From assembly GCA_001969505.1 (NCBI GenBank), contig LSSK01001548.1, positions 1 through 32,341 of the forward strand: 32,341 bases of DNA, read 5' to 3'. Position numbers and translations under genes: made by a program. The notes under the pieces are model-generated. The model worked only from the letters and a program-made list of their open reading frames with translations. It had not been told where the DNA came from and did not search any database. This stretch comes from Zancudomyces culisetae (Eukaryota; Kickxellomycota; Harpellomycetes; Harpellales; Legeriomycetaceae). Below are positions 10,373 to 22,504 of this stretch, one piece after another. Numbering within the stretch: position 1 is the first letter of the stretch; each line of letters begins with the position of its first letter.

Positions 10373-12307
10373 TTTTTTGGTGCCCATGAAGCTTTGGTTT
10401 TCTTTCTTTTATTACTAAGCTTTCTACAATTGCGGGTGTACAGTTCAATCTACACATTTCTTGCTACATAAAGTGGCAAACCCCTCCGGCTTACTTCAAA
10501 TTTTAACACAGAAAAAAATTTTAACCGATTCCCACTGTGGCCAACCGATTCAATGACAAAGCCACCTATTATTTTTTTGTTTTTTTCCCATATCAGTTAC
10601 TAGAGCAAATGATAGCTTTCACATGCGGCCATTACCTGCGCCAGCTCCTGGTACTAGTAACCATCATTTGAAACACGGTTCCAACAACAAATTAGCATTG
10701 TAGAAAACTTGAAATGCAAGTCGCTTTTTATGTAATTGATTCTCCTTATTTTTATCGTTATAGGAAATAAACCCAATATAAATATAATAATTTACGTGAT
10801 CCAGGTAATACAATATATTTGACAAATACTAATAGGATAAGTAACATTTACATTTATAACACCCAAATAATTGATTTGATTCCTCAAACACTTTTTGTAA
10901 AAAGGTACATAATTATTTGTAAAATTAAACGGTTTTTACATTTCTGTAATTTCAGATGCTGCTTTAAAAAACTTACCAGTAGTATTCCGAATTGCAATGT
11001 ATACGAAGGGATTGTAAATCAAAACGATGTATTTGGTTTTAACCCACTAATTTGTGTTTTTATATTTCCAATCCGCATTTTTTTTTTGCAAGAAATTGCG
11101 TTTCTGGCACTAGTAAAGGAAACCCAATATTTTGGTGCTAATGCTTATAGTTATCTAACTAGCAAAATAATCTTATTCCGAGTTACGCACCTTACAAGGT
11201 TTGTTAGTTAACCTTACATAAACTAAGTATGATTCTGTTTACCCTTGTTTTTTACTACTATTTATTTTGTTTTTGTAAATGGCATTATGGCTTTTTCAAA
11301 AAAAAAAACGATTGCGCGATAAAAATAGTGGTTAAGTTGGATAACATAAAATATGGGCTTTATCCTCCTCATTCATTACTTTTTTTTTTTTGGTAAGCCC
11401 ACTTTATTTCCTATCAACTTTTGTTATATCTCTGCTGGTATTATTGATTACATCTAACGGTTGGAATTATGTAACTCCTCTCATTTGCATCCATATCGAT
11501 TATAATCACAGTTCAAGACCTGACCTTTCCTTTGTTATTTACAAAGCTTGATACCATTTTCTTTATTTGAAAATAGCCTAAGTATATTGCAAAAATTTTG
11601 CACTAAAAAATAATAACTAAAAAAAAGCGGTCATAATTAACTGTGTTCCGTAATTAAGAGAAGCTTTTTTTTCAGCCAATTTTGAAATAAGCCATCATTT
11701 CAGCCATACTTGTTTAAACATCAGCAATCCCTTGTACGTCATATTTGACACGCTCACCTGCTTGTGAAAAGTAAGTGTATTTGGAACTAAATGCTTTGCA
11801 CATGACTTTTAACATTTTAATTGCTAATAGGGGGATACTCAGCTCCGCGCCTTTAGCCGACCAGTAATAGTCACAAAAAATAGTTGAATAAAAAAAGTCA
11901 ATGCTAGATCTTTTATAGATCTAAGCGCCATCTTGATATTCTCTTTCTTAAATTGGTGGGCATTCCGAATTTAGAAAAATTAAATAAAAGTGTGGTGAAA
12001 GTACATTCGCAAATACTTCAGCATTTTTATGCTAATTTATACATGGGCATATTTTTGGAAAAAAATCGATCGTTTTGGTGTACACTCCAGGAGGTTCCCA
12101 CATATGATGTAAGAATTGTGCAAAAATCGTTAAAAATGGCGTATTTTCCTCCCCCGGCCTGTTCCTTCTCGTCCTCTTTCTCTTTTCCAATCCTCTTTCT
12201 CTCTTCCAATCCTCTTACTCTATTTCACTTTTTATTTTTATCTGTGTTTCATAGTAGTTGCCTGATTTAAATAGAAACTTTCAATAAAAACTTTTTCTAT
12301 TGCTAAT

Positions 12308-12332
12308 CAGAGTTTAAATCCCCCAAACTCTG
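12308..12332. other. Perfect 8-bp stem-loop
   Basis: CAGAGTTT and AAACTCTG are perfect inverted complements around a 9-base loop rich in C. No U-run follows on either strand that would suggest a Pol III terminator partner. It may be a chance hairpin in non-coding DNA. Confidence 0.5.
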
Positions 12333-12908
12333 GTTCTTGAAAAAATATCAATAGTTTGTAGCTAGTGTTTCTTTTTTATAATAATAGATCAAAAACGCCA
12401 TTGTGGCCATAGGTCACATCTATTTACTTTTTACCCCCCAACATCCACCTTATTTGGAGATGAAGCACTTTTATTAGTCAGCATCTCTAAAAGCAGAATC
12501 TGTTTTAAATATCATTTGAACCCAATCCGTCTTTATTCCTCTTTTTAACCAAAAGCTAAAATTGCAAATATATTGCTTTCAGTTGTTGTTCAACTGTTTC
12601 ATTCTCAATTTGCAATTCTCAATTTTCTCAAATTCCACTTTTGCGCTTTATACTTCCTCTTTTAATCACTGATTTTTTTCCTCGCTTTTTCTTTTCTATT
12701 TTTACTCTATGATACGCTGTTTCTCCAACGAATGTTTTCTAAAAAATAAAATAAAAGAGCACTGGTGAGCCTTGCTGCATGAACATGCTGGCTAATTCTG
12801 AAAAACCCTTTAAACTTTCAAACTTTTTTTTTTCAAACTGAACACATACCAAAGACATAATTCTAGAACTATTTTAAAGAATCTATTTAACACGATATTT
12901 CTGTAATG

Positions 12909-12941
12909 AACACAAAACACAAAACACAAAACACAAACAAA
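12909..12941. repeat. ACAAAAC tandem repeat
   Basis: About four units of the heptamer CAAAACA (ACAAAAC in another phase) followed by ACAAAC, in non-coding DNA upstream of HAP2. Confidence 0.8.
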
Positions 12942-13473
12942 CTTCTCCATTTCATATTTGGAACATTGATTAGCGGCAGTGCTTCTGATTGTAAGTTGCT
13001 ATAAATCTCACATGTCTATTATTATGGTTTATTTTTCTGTGCTAAAACGCACTAGTAGTTTTTGGTCACCCACCATGTAATACACATGCCAGGGTTATAT
13101 TTTCGGCTCTGTGAGTTTTTTTTTCCTCCACTAGACTCCAGGAAAAGGTTTGTGTCCCTCTTTTTTTTATCCCTTTTGCATAATTATCGCTATCATTTTT
13201 AATTGCAAGTATATCATTTTCTCCTTAAAATAAGCATCCTTTTTTGCTTACGTGGAGAGAAAACTTCAGAGTATCGTTAATTACAAATATCCCTCCTTTT
13301 TTTTTGATGCTATAAAAATTGCATTTTTAATAACGCTAAATAGTCAATTGTAGTACGCTCCCTCTTTTTTTTGTAATGTAATAAGCAAATCAGCGTGCAT
13401 AATTGTTTAGCACTTGAAGCCTATTGATTGCTTAAAAAAATTTGACTATTATTGAAACTAATATTACATAACT

Positions 13474-14049
13474 ATTGGCTACGCTATTCATGTAAATTAG
13501 TTTTTACGCTAATTGGATTTTTTATTAGCAACATATTTACCAAAACCAGCCAATAAATGTGTTTCCATAACTATCCAATAATATTAACCCGTGTTTTGAT
13601 TGGAGGCCATATCATTTTATTAACCCCTTTAATTAAAGCAAAACACCAGCAACGCTATTGGCTAAGCAAATTGACTCAATGTATAACCCATGAAAAAAAA
13701 ATTTTTTTTCTCTCTAATCTGAAGTTACTGAATGTAGTACTACTTTTGCATCGCAGGTTTTAATACAATTCTATTCACTAAAAATTGGTGGAGTTAATTA
13801 AGATGTTGTTATACAGCACTTTATAAAGATATAAATACTAAGAAACGTAATTTCATTTGGTATTCACATTTCGCCAATTTTAGCGTTTTATTCCTCGTTA
13901 AATATTTTTCAATCCATACAGCCAGCTTAACTTATTCGCTAGAAAGCAATAACAACCTTTTATTTTTTTTAATCAAATTGATTAGCTTAAGCTTATTATC
14001 GCTTTTTTTTCTTCGACAATAATTACCAAAAAATTTCAAGCTCAATTGG
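13474..14049. promoter_or_regulatory. Cluster of nine CCAAT boxes upstream of HAP2
   Basis: CCAAT or its complement ATTGG begins at 13474, 13512, 13550, 13575, 13599, 13657, 13784, 13874 and 14045. The first six fall within 188 bases, with successive spacings of 38, 38, 25, 24 and 58. With about 30% GC, roughly one would be expected in the whole 576 bases (my estimate). Several are linked to a second repeated motif, ACGCTA (13333, 13481, 13506, 13652, and its complement at 13881). The next gene downstream is HAP2, whose product reads CCAAT as part of the Hap2/3/5 (NF-Y) complex, so autoregulation is a natural inference. The cluster is 550-1130 bases from the start codon. Binding itself is not shown. 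Confidence 0.55.
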
Positions 14050-14599
14050 CACCTATAAGATAGCGCTTTCAAGTCTTCTTTAGCAAGCAAACAAATAATA
14101 CTTGAATAAAATAAAGAAAAAATTTTTATAGTAAATTTTACGACTCGAACCATTCGCTATTAAGAGTGAACTCCTACAACTCATCGAATAGAACTACTTT
14201 GAAAATATCCAGAACACTTCAAAAAGGTAAGCAATCGAGGGCTTTGGTTAGTGTAAAAAAAAAACTTTTGTTGTTTTTTCTCTTTTGCACTGTAAACTAA
14301 TTTAAACAGTACGCGAAAGCAGCCAACCAACAAAGTTGTCGTTTATCGCGTTTATACTTTTCTTTTTCAATACACCTTTGATCCAGAAGCGGTATTGAGG
14401 GCTTGAGTGAGTAAGTTTGGGCCTATAAGCGGGCTGCCGAGATATGTTGCTGGTGCACTTGTTCTGATTTCTTTATCTTGCACCGGTGTTAAATATCTTG
14501 TAGACTTATTAAGAAACCTCCAAAGAAAATAGGACAATCTCAGCTATATTGTTATATACCTAAACTAAACACCCCCCATTCTCACCTACTTTTGAATAG

Positions 14600-15681
14600 A
14601 TGAATCAAACATCAGACGATTTCCAAAAACATCCACATCCAGGTAGTTATCCAACATACATGTCGGCAGCAACAGGTTTTGGTGGTGCAGTAAGTGTTTT
14701 ATTTTGTAATCTTGGTTCCTCCCCTCCTCATCCATCCTTTTTTATTTCTAAGCTCTATCTAGCAGCAATTGGGAAGGAAGAGGAGAGTTGTACCTTTGGA
14801 ATATGTTGTGTAAATGCTTACCAAATCTTAATTTGTTATAGACAGCACAACAATATCAATATCAGATGGGTGATCCCTCAATCAGCTTCGTAAGTCAAAC
14901 TATTTGTACTATTTAGACATCATTATTGCTTTTTACACTTTGTGTATGTCGCACCCAGAATAAACATGCTCTTGCACTAGAGTTAATCAAGATTTTTATT
15001 TTGACATGTTCTATTCCAGCTATATTTAACGAGTGAACATCGAAAATCTAGTGAAAACCAACAAACATCATACTCATATAACAACAATAGCCTGGTCAAA
15101 CCGCCGGTGTAGCATCCCACCTTCGAGGAAACCCAAAACTGAACGGAACAGGAATTCAGGGCCAGCCAGGTCTAACTATGGGACTTGGTGGGTTTGAAGA
15201 TCCAACTGCAGCAGCAATTGCAGCAGCAGCAGCAGCCAGTGGGCAGCGTGAAGAAGAACCCATGTATGTGAATGCAAAACAATATCACCGCATCCTAAAG
15301 CGCAGAGAAGCCCGCGCACGAATGGCAGCCGAAAACAAAATGAATATTAAACGAAAACCATATCTCCACGAATCTCGACATAGACATGCAATGCGAAGAC
15401 CCCGAGGCCCTGGTGGGCGGTTTTTAACTGCTGCAGAAATTGCAGAGCTAGAAAAGAGAGGCGAGCTTCCACAAGCCACCACGACCAAATCTTCCTCCAA
15501 GTCTGCATCAACAGATTCCAATCCCGCAGATTCCGCACTATCCTCAACTTCTACAGTCACCACAAATGGCACTAGTGCCGCCGTCAAGGCCGAATCTGAG
15601 GCTGAATCTCTTGTAAATAACTCTGCTTTTGTTTCCGAGTCCTCAAAAGCCGACTCTTCCAATCCTGCTGTCTCGTTATAG
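14600..15681 (+). CDS. HAP2: CCAAT-binding complex subunit Hap2 / NF-YA, three exons
   Basis: This is the DNA-reading subunit of the heterotrimeric Hap2/Hap3/Hap5 (NF-Y) factor, a nuclear regulator of respiratory and iron-related genes in fungi. Exons 14600-14689, 14842-14889 and 15091-15681 all splice in phase 0 across GT-AG introns of 152 and 201 nt (both donors GTAAGT), giving 242 residues. The N-terminal exons encode a short Q/S/Y-rich stretch typical of the family. The conserved core begins with the subunit-association helix EEPMYVNAKQYHRILKRR (about 101-118). A linker and the DNA-binding helix with its GxGGRF loop follow (RKPYLHESRHRHAMRRPRG and on, 134-157). An alanine-rich run precedes the core, and a serine/threonine-rich acidic tail follows. 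The start is the first ATG of exon 1. Core motifs make the family certain; exon 1 and 2 boundaries are inferred from splice sites and frame continuity. Confidence 0.94.
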
Positions 15682-16421
15682 TTAGATATGGATTGACGAG
15701 GGGATAGAATTATCTTTACTTTATTCTTTTTTTTTGTTCAAATTTGTAACTTTCGATATCATCCCTTTGCCTTTCTGGCTATTTAATTTCCAACTTATCT
15801 GTTTTGTTTTTTCATTTACAGAATTGTATTTCATCTTTTGTTAAACAACAGTCAAGCTTTCATTTTGTTTTATTTCAAACATCTTTTTCATTTTCCACAT
15901 TTGTTTTTGTTTTTGTTTTTGGAAAGGCAGGAAAAAAAGGTATGGGCAAAGCTGCGACAGTAACTCAGGTCCAAATATTCTCCAGCTATTTCTGAGCCTT
16001 CTGTTTCGTTCCCCTATAAATTCATTTTCTTTTAATTACGTCCCCTTTTGTTTCCTATCACCCTTTCTGTCAAGCCCTGAAATAAACTCTCTTTCTTCCC
16101 TTTCCCTTTCCCCTTCCCGTCTCCCTAACTACTAACCCACCAGTGGCTTACATTTGCGAAACTATCCATTTCAGACCTATTTTTGCAAACCGGATCTACA
16201 AATCAACTAATTTAATCACATTTTTCGGATCCAAGCTTTTTTCCTATTTTTCCCTTTTTTGCTTTATTTTACTCAATCCCCTTTCTCCATTTCCCCACTC
16301 CTCATATTTTCATTGCTGCTTTGCTTTGCTTTGCTTTTATTATCTATTTTGTAACTCATTTTCTGTTTTATCTAAAAAGAAACAATCAGATTTTAGTGGA
16401 ATAGCTACACATTATCGAACA
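15682..16421. other. Intergenic region between HAP2 and the editing hydrolase
   Basis: Same-strand spacer with the HAP2 3' flank and the promoter of the next gene. Strongly pyrimidine-rich, with GTTTTT repeats at about 15902-15920 and CTTTGCTTTG repeats at about 16319-16336. A short open frame at 15804-15995 is T-rich and not convincing. Confidence 0.6.
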
Positions 16422-18125
16422 ATGTCGGTCGCAATAACACCAAAACCAGTAGGGCTCTTGATGTGCCAAATCAGCCCGTACACAAAAATACTGGAAACGA
16501 GAGTCGCTAGCTGTATAAAACCAAAGGCAGAGGAGGAAAATTATGAAGTCATTCTTGAGGATACCAGTATGTTCCCCTTTTCATTCTCTCGCATTTACTA
16601 GTTTATACATTTGTACTCTAATTTACTAGTGTATATATGTAAAAGTAAAAAATATTTACACAAGTTCATACATAACTGACATTGTATCGTATTCATCAAC
16701 ATTTAGTCTTATTTCCTGAAGGAGGAGGACAGGTATTATATAAATTATATTTATATTCTGAACCATGCATTTCTTTAGAAAAATGTTATATTGTCACATA
16801 GAATTAAATCATCAAGGAGTATAAATTCTCTTATTTTTTATAGCCAAATGATTACGGAACGATCAATGGAGTTGAAATATTAAAAGTGTTTAGGACTGGA
16901 CTTAGTGCAGTGCATGTATCCCCAAAAAAGTTTGAAATCGGTGACAAAGTAAAAGTTGAACTGGATTTCAAGCGACGCTGGGATCATATGCAGCAGCATT
17001 CTGGTGAGTTTCTGTTTCTATTCCTTACTATTTTCTTTTCAAAACTCAAACAAAGTTGATGTTTTTGCTTTTGTTTTACACAGTGGGTTCCTCTTCTTCC
17101 TCCCCCTATTTGCTTTTAAACTATTGCTATTGTCGTGGATTAGACTACAAATGTATAATAATGTATTTATAACTCTAGGTCAACATTTGATAAGTGCAAT
17201 ATTTGATACTTACAAACTTGATACGGTGTCTTGGGAATTGGGAAAGAGCAAAAGCTATGTCGAACTAAAAATGTTGGATAAAAATACAAAAGTCGATGAA
17301 AAACTATTGCTAGAAGTTGAAAGACGTTGTAATGAGGCAATTATGAAAGGAACTCCCGTTACAGTAAAGACAGTAGAATTTTCCGAGGAGAACAGACCCG
17401 AATCACTACCCAAGGACTATGTGGGTGGGTTTATCCGAAATGTAATAATTGATTCGATTGATGATAACCCTTGTTGCGGAACCCACGTAAAGTCACTTTC
17501 CGACCTTCTTTGTGTAAAGCTCGGAATCCATGAGAACGTTCGTGGTGGAAACATCAAAGTGCCATTCTATGTAGGTCAACGAGTCATTGATGCTTTCCAC
17601 TTTTCACTTGGAAATGAGAAAAAGCTCAGCATTCTGCTTTCAGACGCACCAGAAAGGCATCCTGATGCAGTCACAAGACTCAACAAGCAGCAGCGCGAAA
17701 TGAACAAAACCATTCGAAATATCCTAAAGGACTTTGCTATGTCTACAGCCCAGGGAATGATACAAAAACTCACCAGTGGAAATAGTGATAATGGCGATGC
17801 CAGCACAATCATTTCTCATCACTATGAAAATGGAAACTTGGATTATGTTCACGTCATTGCCTCTGAGCTCGACAGATACATCAAAAGTAATGGGGATGCT
17901 ACACAGCGACCATTTTGTGTTGTTGTCTCTGCCGGTTCTACTAATGATGGTGGCCCCGTGTTTATTGTAGGCAACCAGGATTCGTTGGTTAAGAAATGCG
18001 CTGATGTGGCAGCTGAAATGGTTTCTGGGCTCAAGGGTGGTGGTAGAGGCTGCAAATGGCAGGGAAAATCTAGTAGCTGGAAAGGATTAGATAAACTACA
18101 TGCTGCTCTGGAAAAACTGGATTGA
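16422..18125 (+). CDS. AARSD1: Alanyl-tRNA editing protein (AARSD1 / YNL040W type), four exons
   Basis: This is a free-standing homologue of the alanyl-tRNA synthetase editing domain. Family members hydrolyse Ser-tRNA(Ala) in trans to protect translation from serine misincorporation. Exons 16422-16566, 16707-16732, 16844-17003 and 17179-18125 join to 425 residues. Introns are 140, 111 and 175 nt. Exon 2 is only 26 nt and encodes the signature (I)LFPEGGGQ, so the splice is strongly supported. Zinc-ligand motifs are HMQQH (His105 and His109, ending exon 3) followed by SGQHL at the junction, and CCGTH (Cys209 to His213) in exon 4. The C-terminal part has the glycine-rich GGGRGCKWQGKS of the DHHA1-like region. 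Length agrees with yeast and animal relatives. The start is the first ATG before PKPVGLLMCQ, the usual N-terminus. The synthetase catalytic domain is absent, as expected. Confidence 0.94.
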
Positions 18126-19469
18126 TTGCTTTTTGTGCTTGATCTATTTTGTTTTCTATATTTCATATTTTCAGGATTTACATTTGATGTCTATTTTATG
18201 CTGTTAGTTTCAAATCTATCCCCTTCCCCCTTCTCCTTCTCCTTCTTCTTTCTCCCCAAATATCTATGATCAGTTTTCTGTAATCGTTCTTTATGAAGTA
18301 GTCATGCTTTTCCACGCTTTTTCTTTTGCACAAGGAGAAATAAAGTGTGGATGAGTGAGGTTTAATTCGCGTTCTTTTGTAATTCTTTCAAGACCAATGG
18401 CTCATTTTTCGGCAAATACATCCGATATAGTTTATTAATTTTCTCTGTATTCTTCATCCTTTAAAAACATCCTTATCTTTGATCACAATATCAACCATCT
18501 TGTATTCTATAACTTGGTACAACCTGCTGAATGTATTACTATTTTTTTTATTTTACTGATTTTGTAATGTGTGCAAATTGTTAGTCACTAAACTTTGTAA
18601 ACTAATAATTATCTGAATCAGATTAGAATTAAATAAAATGTACCAATAATCTCGAATTTTTATTGAATAGTATAGTATTTTATTGACGGACTTTTTGTAT
18701 AATTTATAAAATTTTTCTTAGTCCACTTATTTTTCACATTCAAATGCTGTGATATCAGAATTTTTATCATTGCCAAACTGCTATAATATTGTATATACTT
18801 TTTTCCAGCACCAATAAAGGAGATAATAATTGTGTTTAAATCACAATAGCTACAAACACATCAAAAAAAATAAAAAAGTATTGGGTATCTCATAAAACTA
18901 GGTTTGTTTGATTTCCAAAACAAAATGTTAGACAATTTGGCCCATTTTATGCCTATAAAATTTTTTCAAACCATCCAGATAACTAGACACTAGTTATTTA
19001 TTAATTTAATTATTTAAAGTCGGGCTGCTAAAAACCCAAACTAAAACAAAACTCTTGGTACGGAACATCCCAAATATCTTTTAGTATATTTCCTAGTTTT
19101 GACCAAAGTATCACATAGGAAAAACCTTATACAATTCAGATTTGTCTTATCAGCAAAGTAAGTCCTCTCTCAATATCAGTTATGTATTTAGATTCTCAGT
19201 ATGTTTCCATGGATACAATATTATATTTCAGCCATTCGTTTGGATGTATTTCACTCTGTTACTTCAGCTAATTCAGCATTGAAATTTCGTGCAAAAGTAT
19301 TACGGACTAAAACCCACGATTTGCCTTTTAACATTAATTGTCTTGTAATAAGGACCCATTCGCATTTCTGGAATTTGAAATGCTTCTCGAAAATCTTACA
19401 GTTTTTATTTTACAACTATCCTACCGAGTAGAAAAGAAAAGTAAGAATCAATCAACGTAGAAATTCAAA
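18126..19469. other. Intergenic region upstream of the presequence exon
   Basis: AT-rich spacer with the 3' flank of the editing hydrolase and a CTTCTC pyrimidine tract at about 18226-18255. One ATG-started 76-codon frame at 19201-19431 (MFPWIQYYISAIR...) ends 38 bases before the presequence exon. It matches no family I know and could be a chance or upstream ORF. No other coding sequence is supported. Confidence 0.5.
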
Positions 19470-19563
19470 ATGTTTTCGATTGTACGAAACTCAATCAAAA
19501 ATTCGGCACGCCGAGCACCAGTTACCGGCTCAACAACACGTTATTTCTCGAACTTTGTTCATT
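19470..19563 (+). CDS. Probable mitochondrial presequence exon, possibly exon 1 of IDP
   Basis: An ATG opens 31 codons that read as a textbook mitochondrial targeting sequence: rich in Arg, Ser and Thr, without acidic residues, with an R-Y-F-S cleavage-like site (TTRYFSNFVH). A strong donor (GTAAGTAT) follows at 19564. The exon ends with one extra base. Joining to the acceptor AAATAG at 22496 gives TTG AGA GAA and then the ATG of the IDP body, all in frame (445 residues in total). The implied intron is 2,933 nt, far above the 89-201 nt seen elsewhere in this window, which is the main reason for doubt. The alternative is a small separate mitochondrial gene with a nearby second exon. Acceptors at about 19622, 19632 and 19820 can be joined without an immediate stop, but their hydrophobic products resemble nothing I know. 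Confidence 0.5.
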
Positions 19564-22496
19564 GTAAGTATATTTGTTTATTTTCAAGCCCATGTGGTTT
19601 CCTTTTTTCATCAATAATACAGTTGTTTTCAGCTGGATTTTATATATCACCATTCATTTACCTGCCTACTTATCTGCCTATTTATTTACTACCAACATTA
19701 TTTGGTACTCAGCTGGCTGTACTTTTCTTTTTTATTTACCGTATATTTGGTGTCGAGTATACTTTTTTATAAATTCGACCTCATATTTCACAGGATTTCT
19801 ACTTTAAATACTACTTGCAGTGTCGCTTTTTTCTCTTTGTATTGGCATTAATTATGTAGTTAAATGTGTGATGGGGTTGTCAAGGCTGTGTAGTGATTTT
19901 CTGTTGTTTTATAAAGTGGGCACTTTGCTAATGTATATGATACATATACTTTTTTTGAGTGAAAAGACTTTTGCCCTAGGATCAAAAATTTCAGAAACTT
20001 TGTTGTGATTCTAACTTTATTCAGCTCTATAAATAAAGGTGGGATAGACAGAACGGGGTGGTATTCTGTTATACTTTGATACCCGGGGATAATACATTTT
20101 TTCTCCAGTAAACGGGATTCTTTTCTTATGATAAGCGATGTGGGGATGAACACACTTGTTTTTTTAAAAAGTACAGAATGGTTCTTGGATAGCAAAAGTA
20201 GGTGAGTGGATAATTATTTTAAGAAAAGGAACATATTAAATGAAGATGTGTCTTTTTTATGGAATACTTCTATCCCCCCATACGTCTTCACTTGAGGGAG
20301 GCTTGAGATTATACAATCATACATCCTGTTATTTTTTCGCTCTTCATTTTCTTTATTCCCCACTAACTTTTGAGGTTTGGTTTGGTTTGGTTTGAATATT
20401 TTTTATTAACCTTTTTTATGAAACAAACCGAGAAGGGCGCAGTGTCAAATGTACTTTGTTTCAAGTCGGACTTTTTTTTTTGCCTAGACTTTTGTGTATT
20501 GATGCCTTTGGCTGTTCCGCATCTAATACCTTGCCACTATTGTGTTATGTTTTGCCTTATTTTGTTTTAAAAACATCTTTCCCCCCCTTCTAAGCTTATA
20601 AGCTGAAACTTTGATCAGACAAGGAGTAGCTTTTCCGGCATACCAGGTCTCATAACACCCAACACAAAGGAGTTGTCTTTTATTTTTGCTTTGTTTTTTG
20701 GCGAATGGCATTTCCTATGGTGTTATAAAAACCTAATTAGAGGTTTGTATACGGGAATGAGTTGTATTGTGTTGTGCTGTGTATTTGGAAAGGTGATGGA
20801 AACTGAGGTTGAGTTTGATTTGTAATCGAAAAAGCAGCCTTATTCTTTTGTTTACATTACAATTTTATTCTCCATCGCTTGATTTTCACGGCGTTGAAGC
20901 AAGTGTTTTATTTATGGTCCTTAACAGATTATGGTTTGCATACTATTTGTTGTATTTCATTTCCACCGAAACTCATACTTGCAATATCGGTTAATCATAG
21001 TCCAAAATAGAATATTTCAGGTGTATAAAACTCTTAATTTTTATTTGTTTCATTTAAACAATCTAAAAAAAACACTCCTTTGTTTTGTCCGGGGTCTTGC
21101 TTTTTAGACAAGCATGGCAAAATGATAAAATGATTCCTTAATATTTTTCTCAAGGTCGCCATTGCTTTGCTAAGCTTTTTTTTTCTTTTGATAACTGGCA
21201 TGGGCCAATTACTTTCCAACTCAGTTTGTAACTAGAACCGATTTTATCGCCAGAGTTCTATTGGTCATAAATCAGTTAACCGTGCGTTTTTATTATTGGT
21301 ATCATGTTTGTTACTAATTTCATCCACAGGAAATTGGCTATGATTGGAATTTTAGTAAATTTCGCAGTTTTAATTTTACTGAATTTACTTCTTCCCATCC
21401 CATCCCATCAGATTCTCTTTGTTCCTTCCAAGTCATCAGATTCAAATAGAATGATGCAAGCGCCTCAGCTGCCATTTATCTTTAGTTTCTTTGCCTATTG
21501 CTGGGGCTGGTTTATGGTAATTTACCAATTTTGCCTTAATCTCCAATTAGAGTAAATAGTGAGATAGTTGAAGACTGTGTTTATTTTTATGTAAAACGTC
21601 ATCGCAATCTTCAACTTTTTTCTCTCCTTCAAATCACCACTTTATGTTTGAATGGAAGAGATGGGAGAAGAGGAGGGAGGGATGAAGATTTGGCTATTTA
21701 GAGAGAGATAGATATGCTTTACATGCTACACTTCTTGCAATCAGTGCTTAATAAAGCATAGTTTTATGTATGCATTTATATAGATAAACTGGTGTATATA
21801 CACGAGTGTATTATGAGCATCTTTTTTTAAATGAAAGAATGTGGATTTTATGGTATCTCGTTCATTGAATCATTTAATCCACCAATACTAAAAAATTTTC
21901 AATGATGTAAAGTGTCTAGCACGCAAATCAATAACAATTTATTGGAAAACAAAAAAAATGTTATTATTGATAATGAGAACCACCAAATTTTGAATTAATT
22001 TTGTTACCAGAAAAAAATTAAAAAAATTATTTTTTAAAAAAAACCCAAGCGAAACAAGACCAAACAAAACAAAAAATAAAACAAAAAATATATAATAACA
22101 CTTGCAAGACTTGTATTTTTTTACCTTGTGCTTTTCTTTGGACAAAGTTTCAGAAATAAGGCTCTATATAATTTTTATACTAAAAAACAATCTGGGATAA
22201 CGTGTCTGTGGGCTTTTTTTTTACATCAACAACAAAAAGCGAATTGAAGTAAGGCTGAATTAATATTATAAAGCGTGGAGTAGGGAAGGGAAAGAGGAGG
22301 ATATTTTATTGTTGCCTTTCTATACGCATGATGGTGCGCGGAGTTGGGCTATACAGACATAAATTTTTTGATGTGTCTAAATATTTTTGATACATTCCAC
22401 ATACTTTATTTTTTGTATCAATGTGAGGGAAATTTGTAATTTAAAATTGGGAAGAAGAAAAAATATTAAGATGGTAAATATTGTTAAAACAAATAG
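19564..22496. other. Candidate 2.9-kb first intron of IDP, or intergenic DNA
   Basis: There is no convincing gene on either strand. It contains a GGTTT pentamer repeat (20374-20394), several TATA-like sites, including CTATATAATT near 22163, and scattered short ORFs. One minus-strand ATG frame (20711-20523, 62 codons, with CVGC and TPC) and one plus-strand frame ending at about 21555 look mildly protein-like but match nothing recognised. If the leader exon splices to IDP, this is an intron that also contains the promoter of the shorter, cytosolic mRNA. An out-of-frame ATG at 22471 lies just before the IDP start; splicing would remove it from the long mRNA. Confidence 0.45.
20374..20394. repeat. 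GGTTT pentamer repeat
   Basis: Four perfect GGTTT units plus a partial one, in non-coding DNA upstream of the IDP body. Confidence 0.85.
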
Positions 22497-22504
22497 TGAG
22501 AGAA

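Larger units (their letters stand above)
10289..14599. other. 4.3-kb divergent intergenic region between PTR2 and HAP2
   Basis: Both flanking genes point away from this region, so it must hold both promoters. It is far longer than either should need. Open frames at 10819-11211 and 11953-12270 lack a usable ATG or run into T-rich low-complexity sequence, so they are not called. Noted contents: a GC-richer patch at about 11828-11866, an 8-bp-stem hairpin at 12308-12332, an ACAAAAC repeat at 12909-12941, and a cluster of CCAAT boxes with ACGCTA motifs at 13333-14049. No tRNA, snRNA or snoRNA could be recognised by eye. A non-coding transcript or a degenerate gene remains possible. Confidence 0.55.

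Noticed and set aside
10819-11211. 130-codon open frame
   Set aside because: No in-frame ATG; begins at TTG; composition follows AT-rich DNA; no family resemblance.
11953-12270. 105-codon open frame with a protein-like first half
   Set aside because: Starts at TTG, second half is pyrimidine-tract translation, and no splice partners or homology were seen.
14130-14150. GACTCGAACC resembling a minus-strand tRNA T-loop
   Set aside because: Flanking bases do not form the T-stem and no acceptor, D or anticodon arms can be built.
21304-21555. Plus-strand frame that could supply a second exon to the presequence at 19470
   Set aside because: A join is possible at one acceptor, with loose resemblance to a small complex I subunit, but it is too weak and too distant to support over the IDP join.
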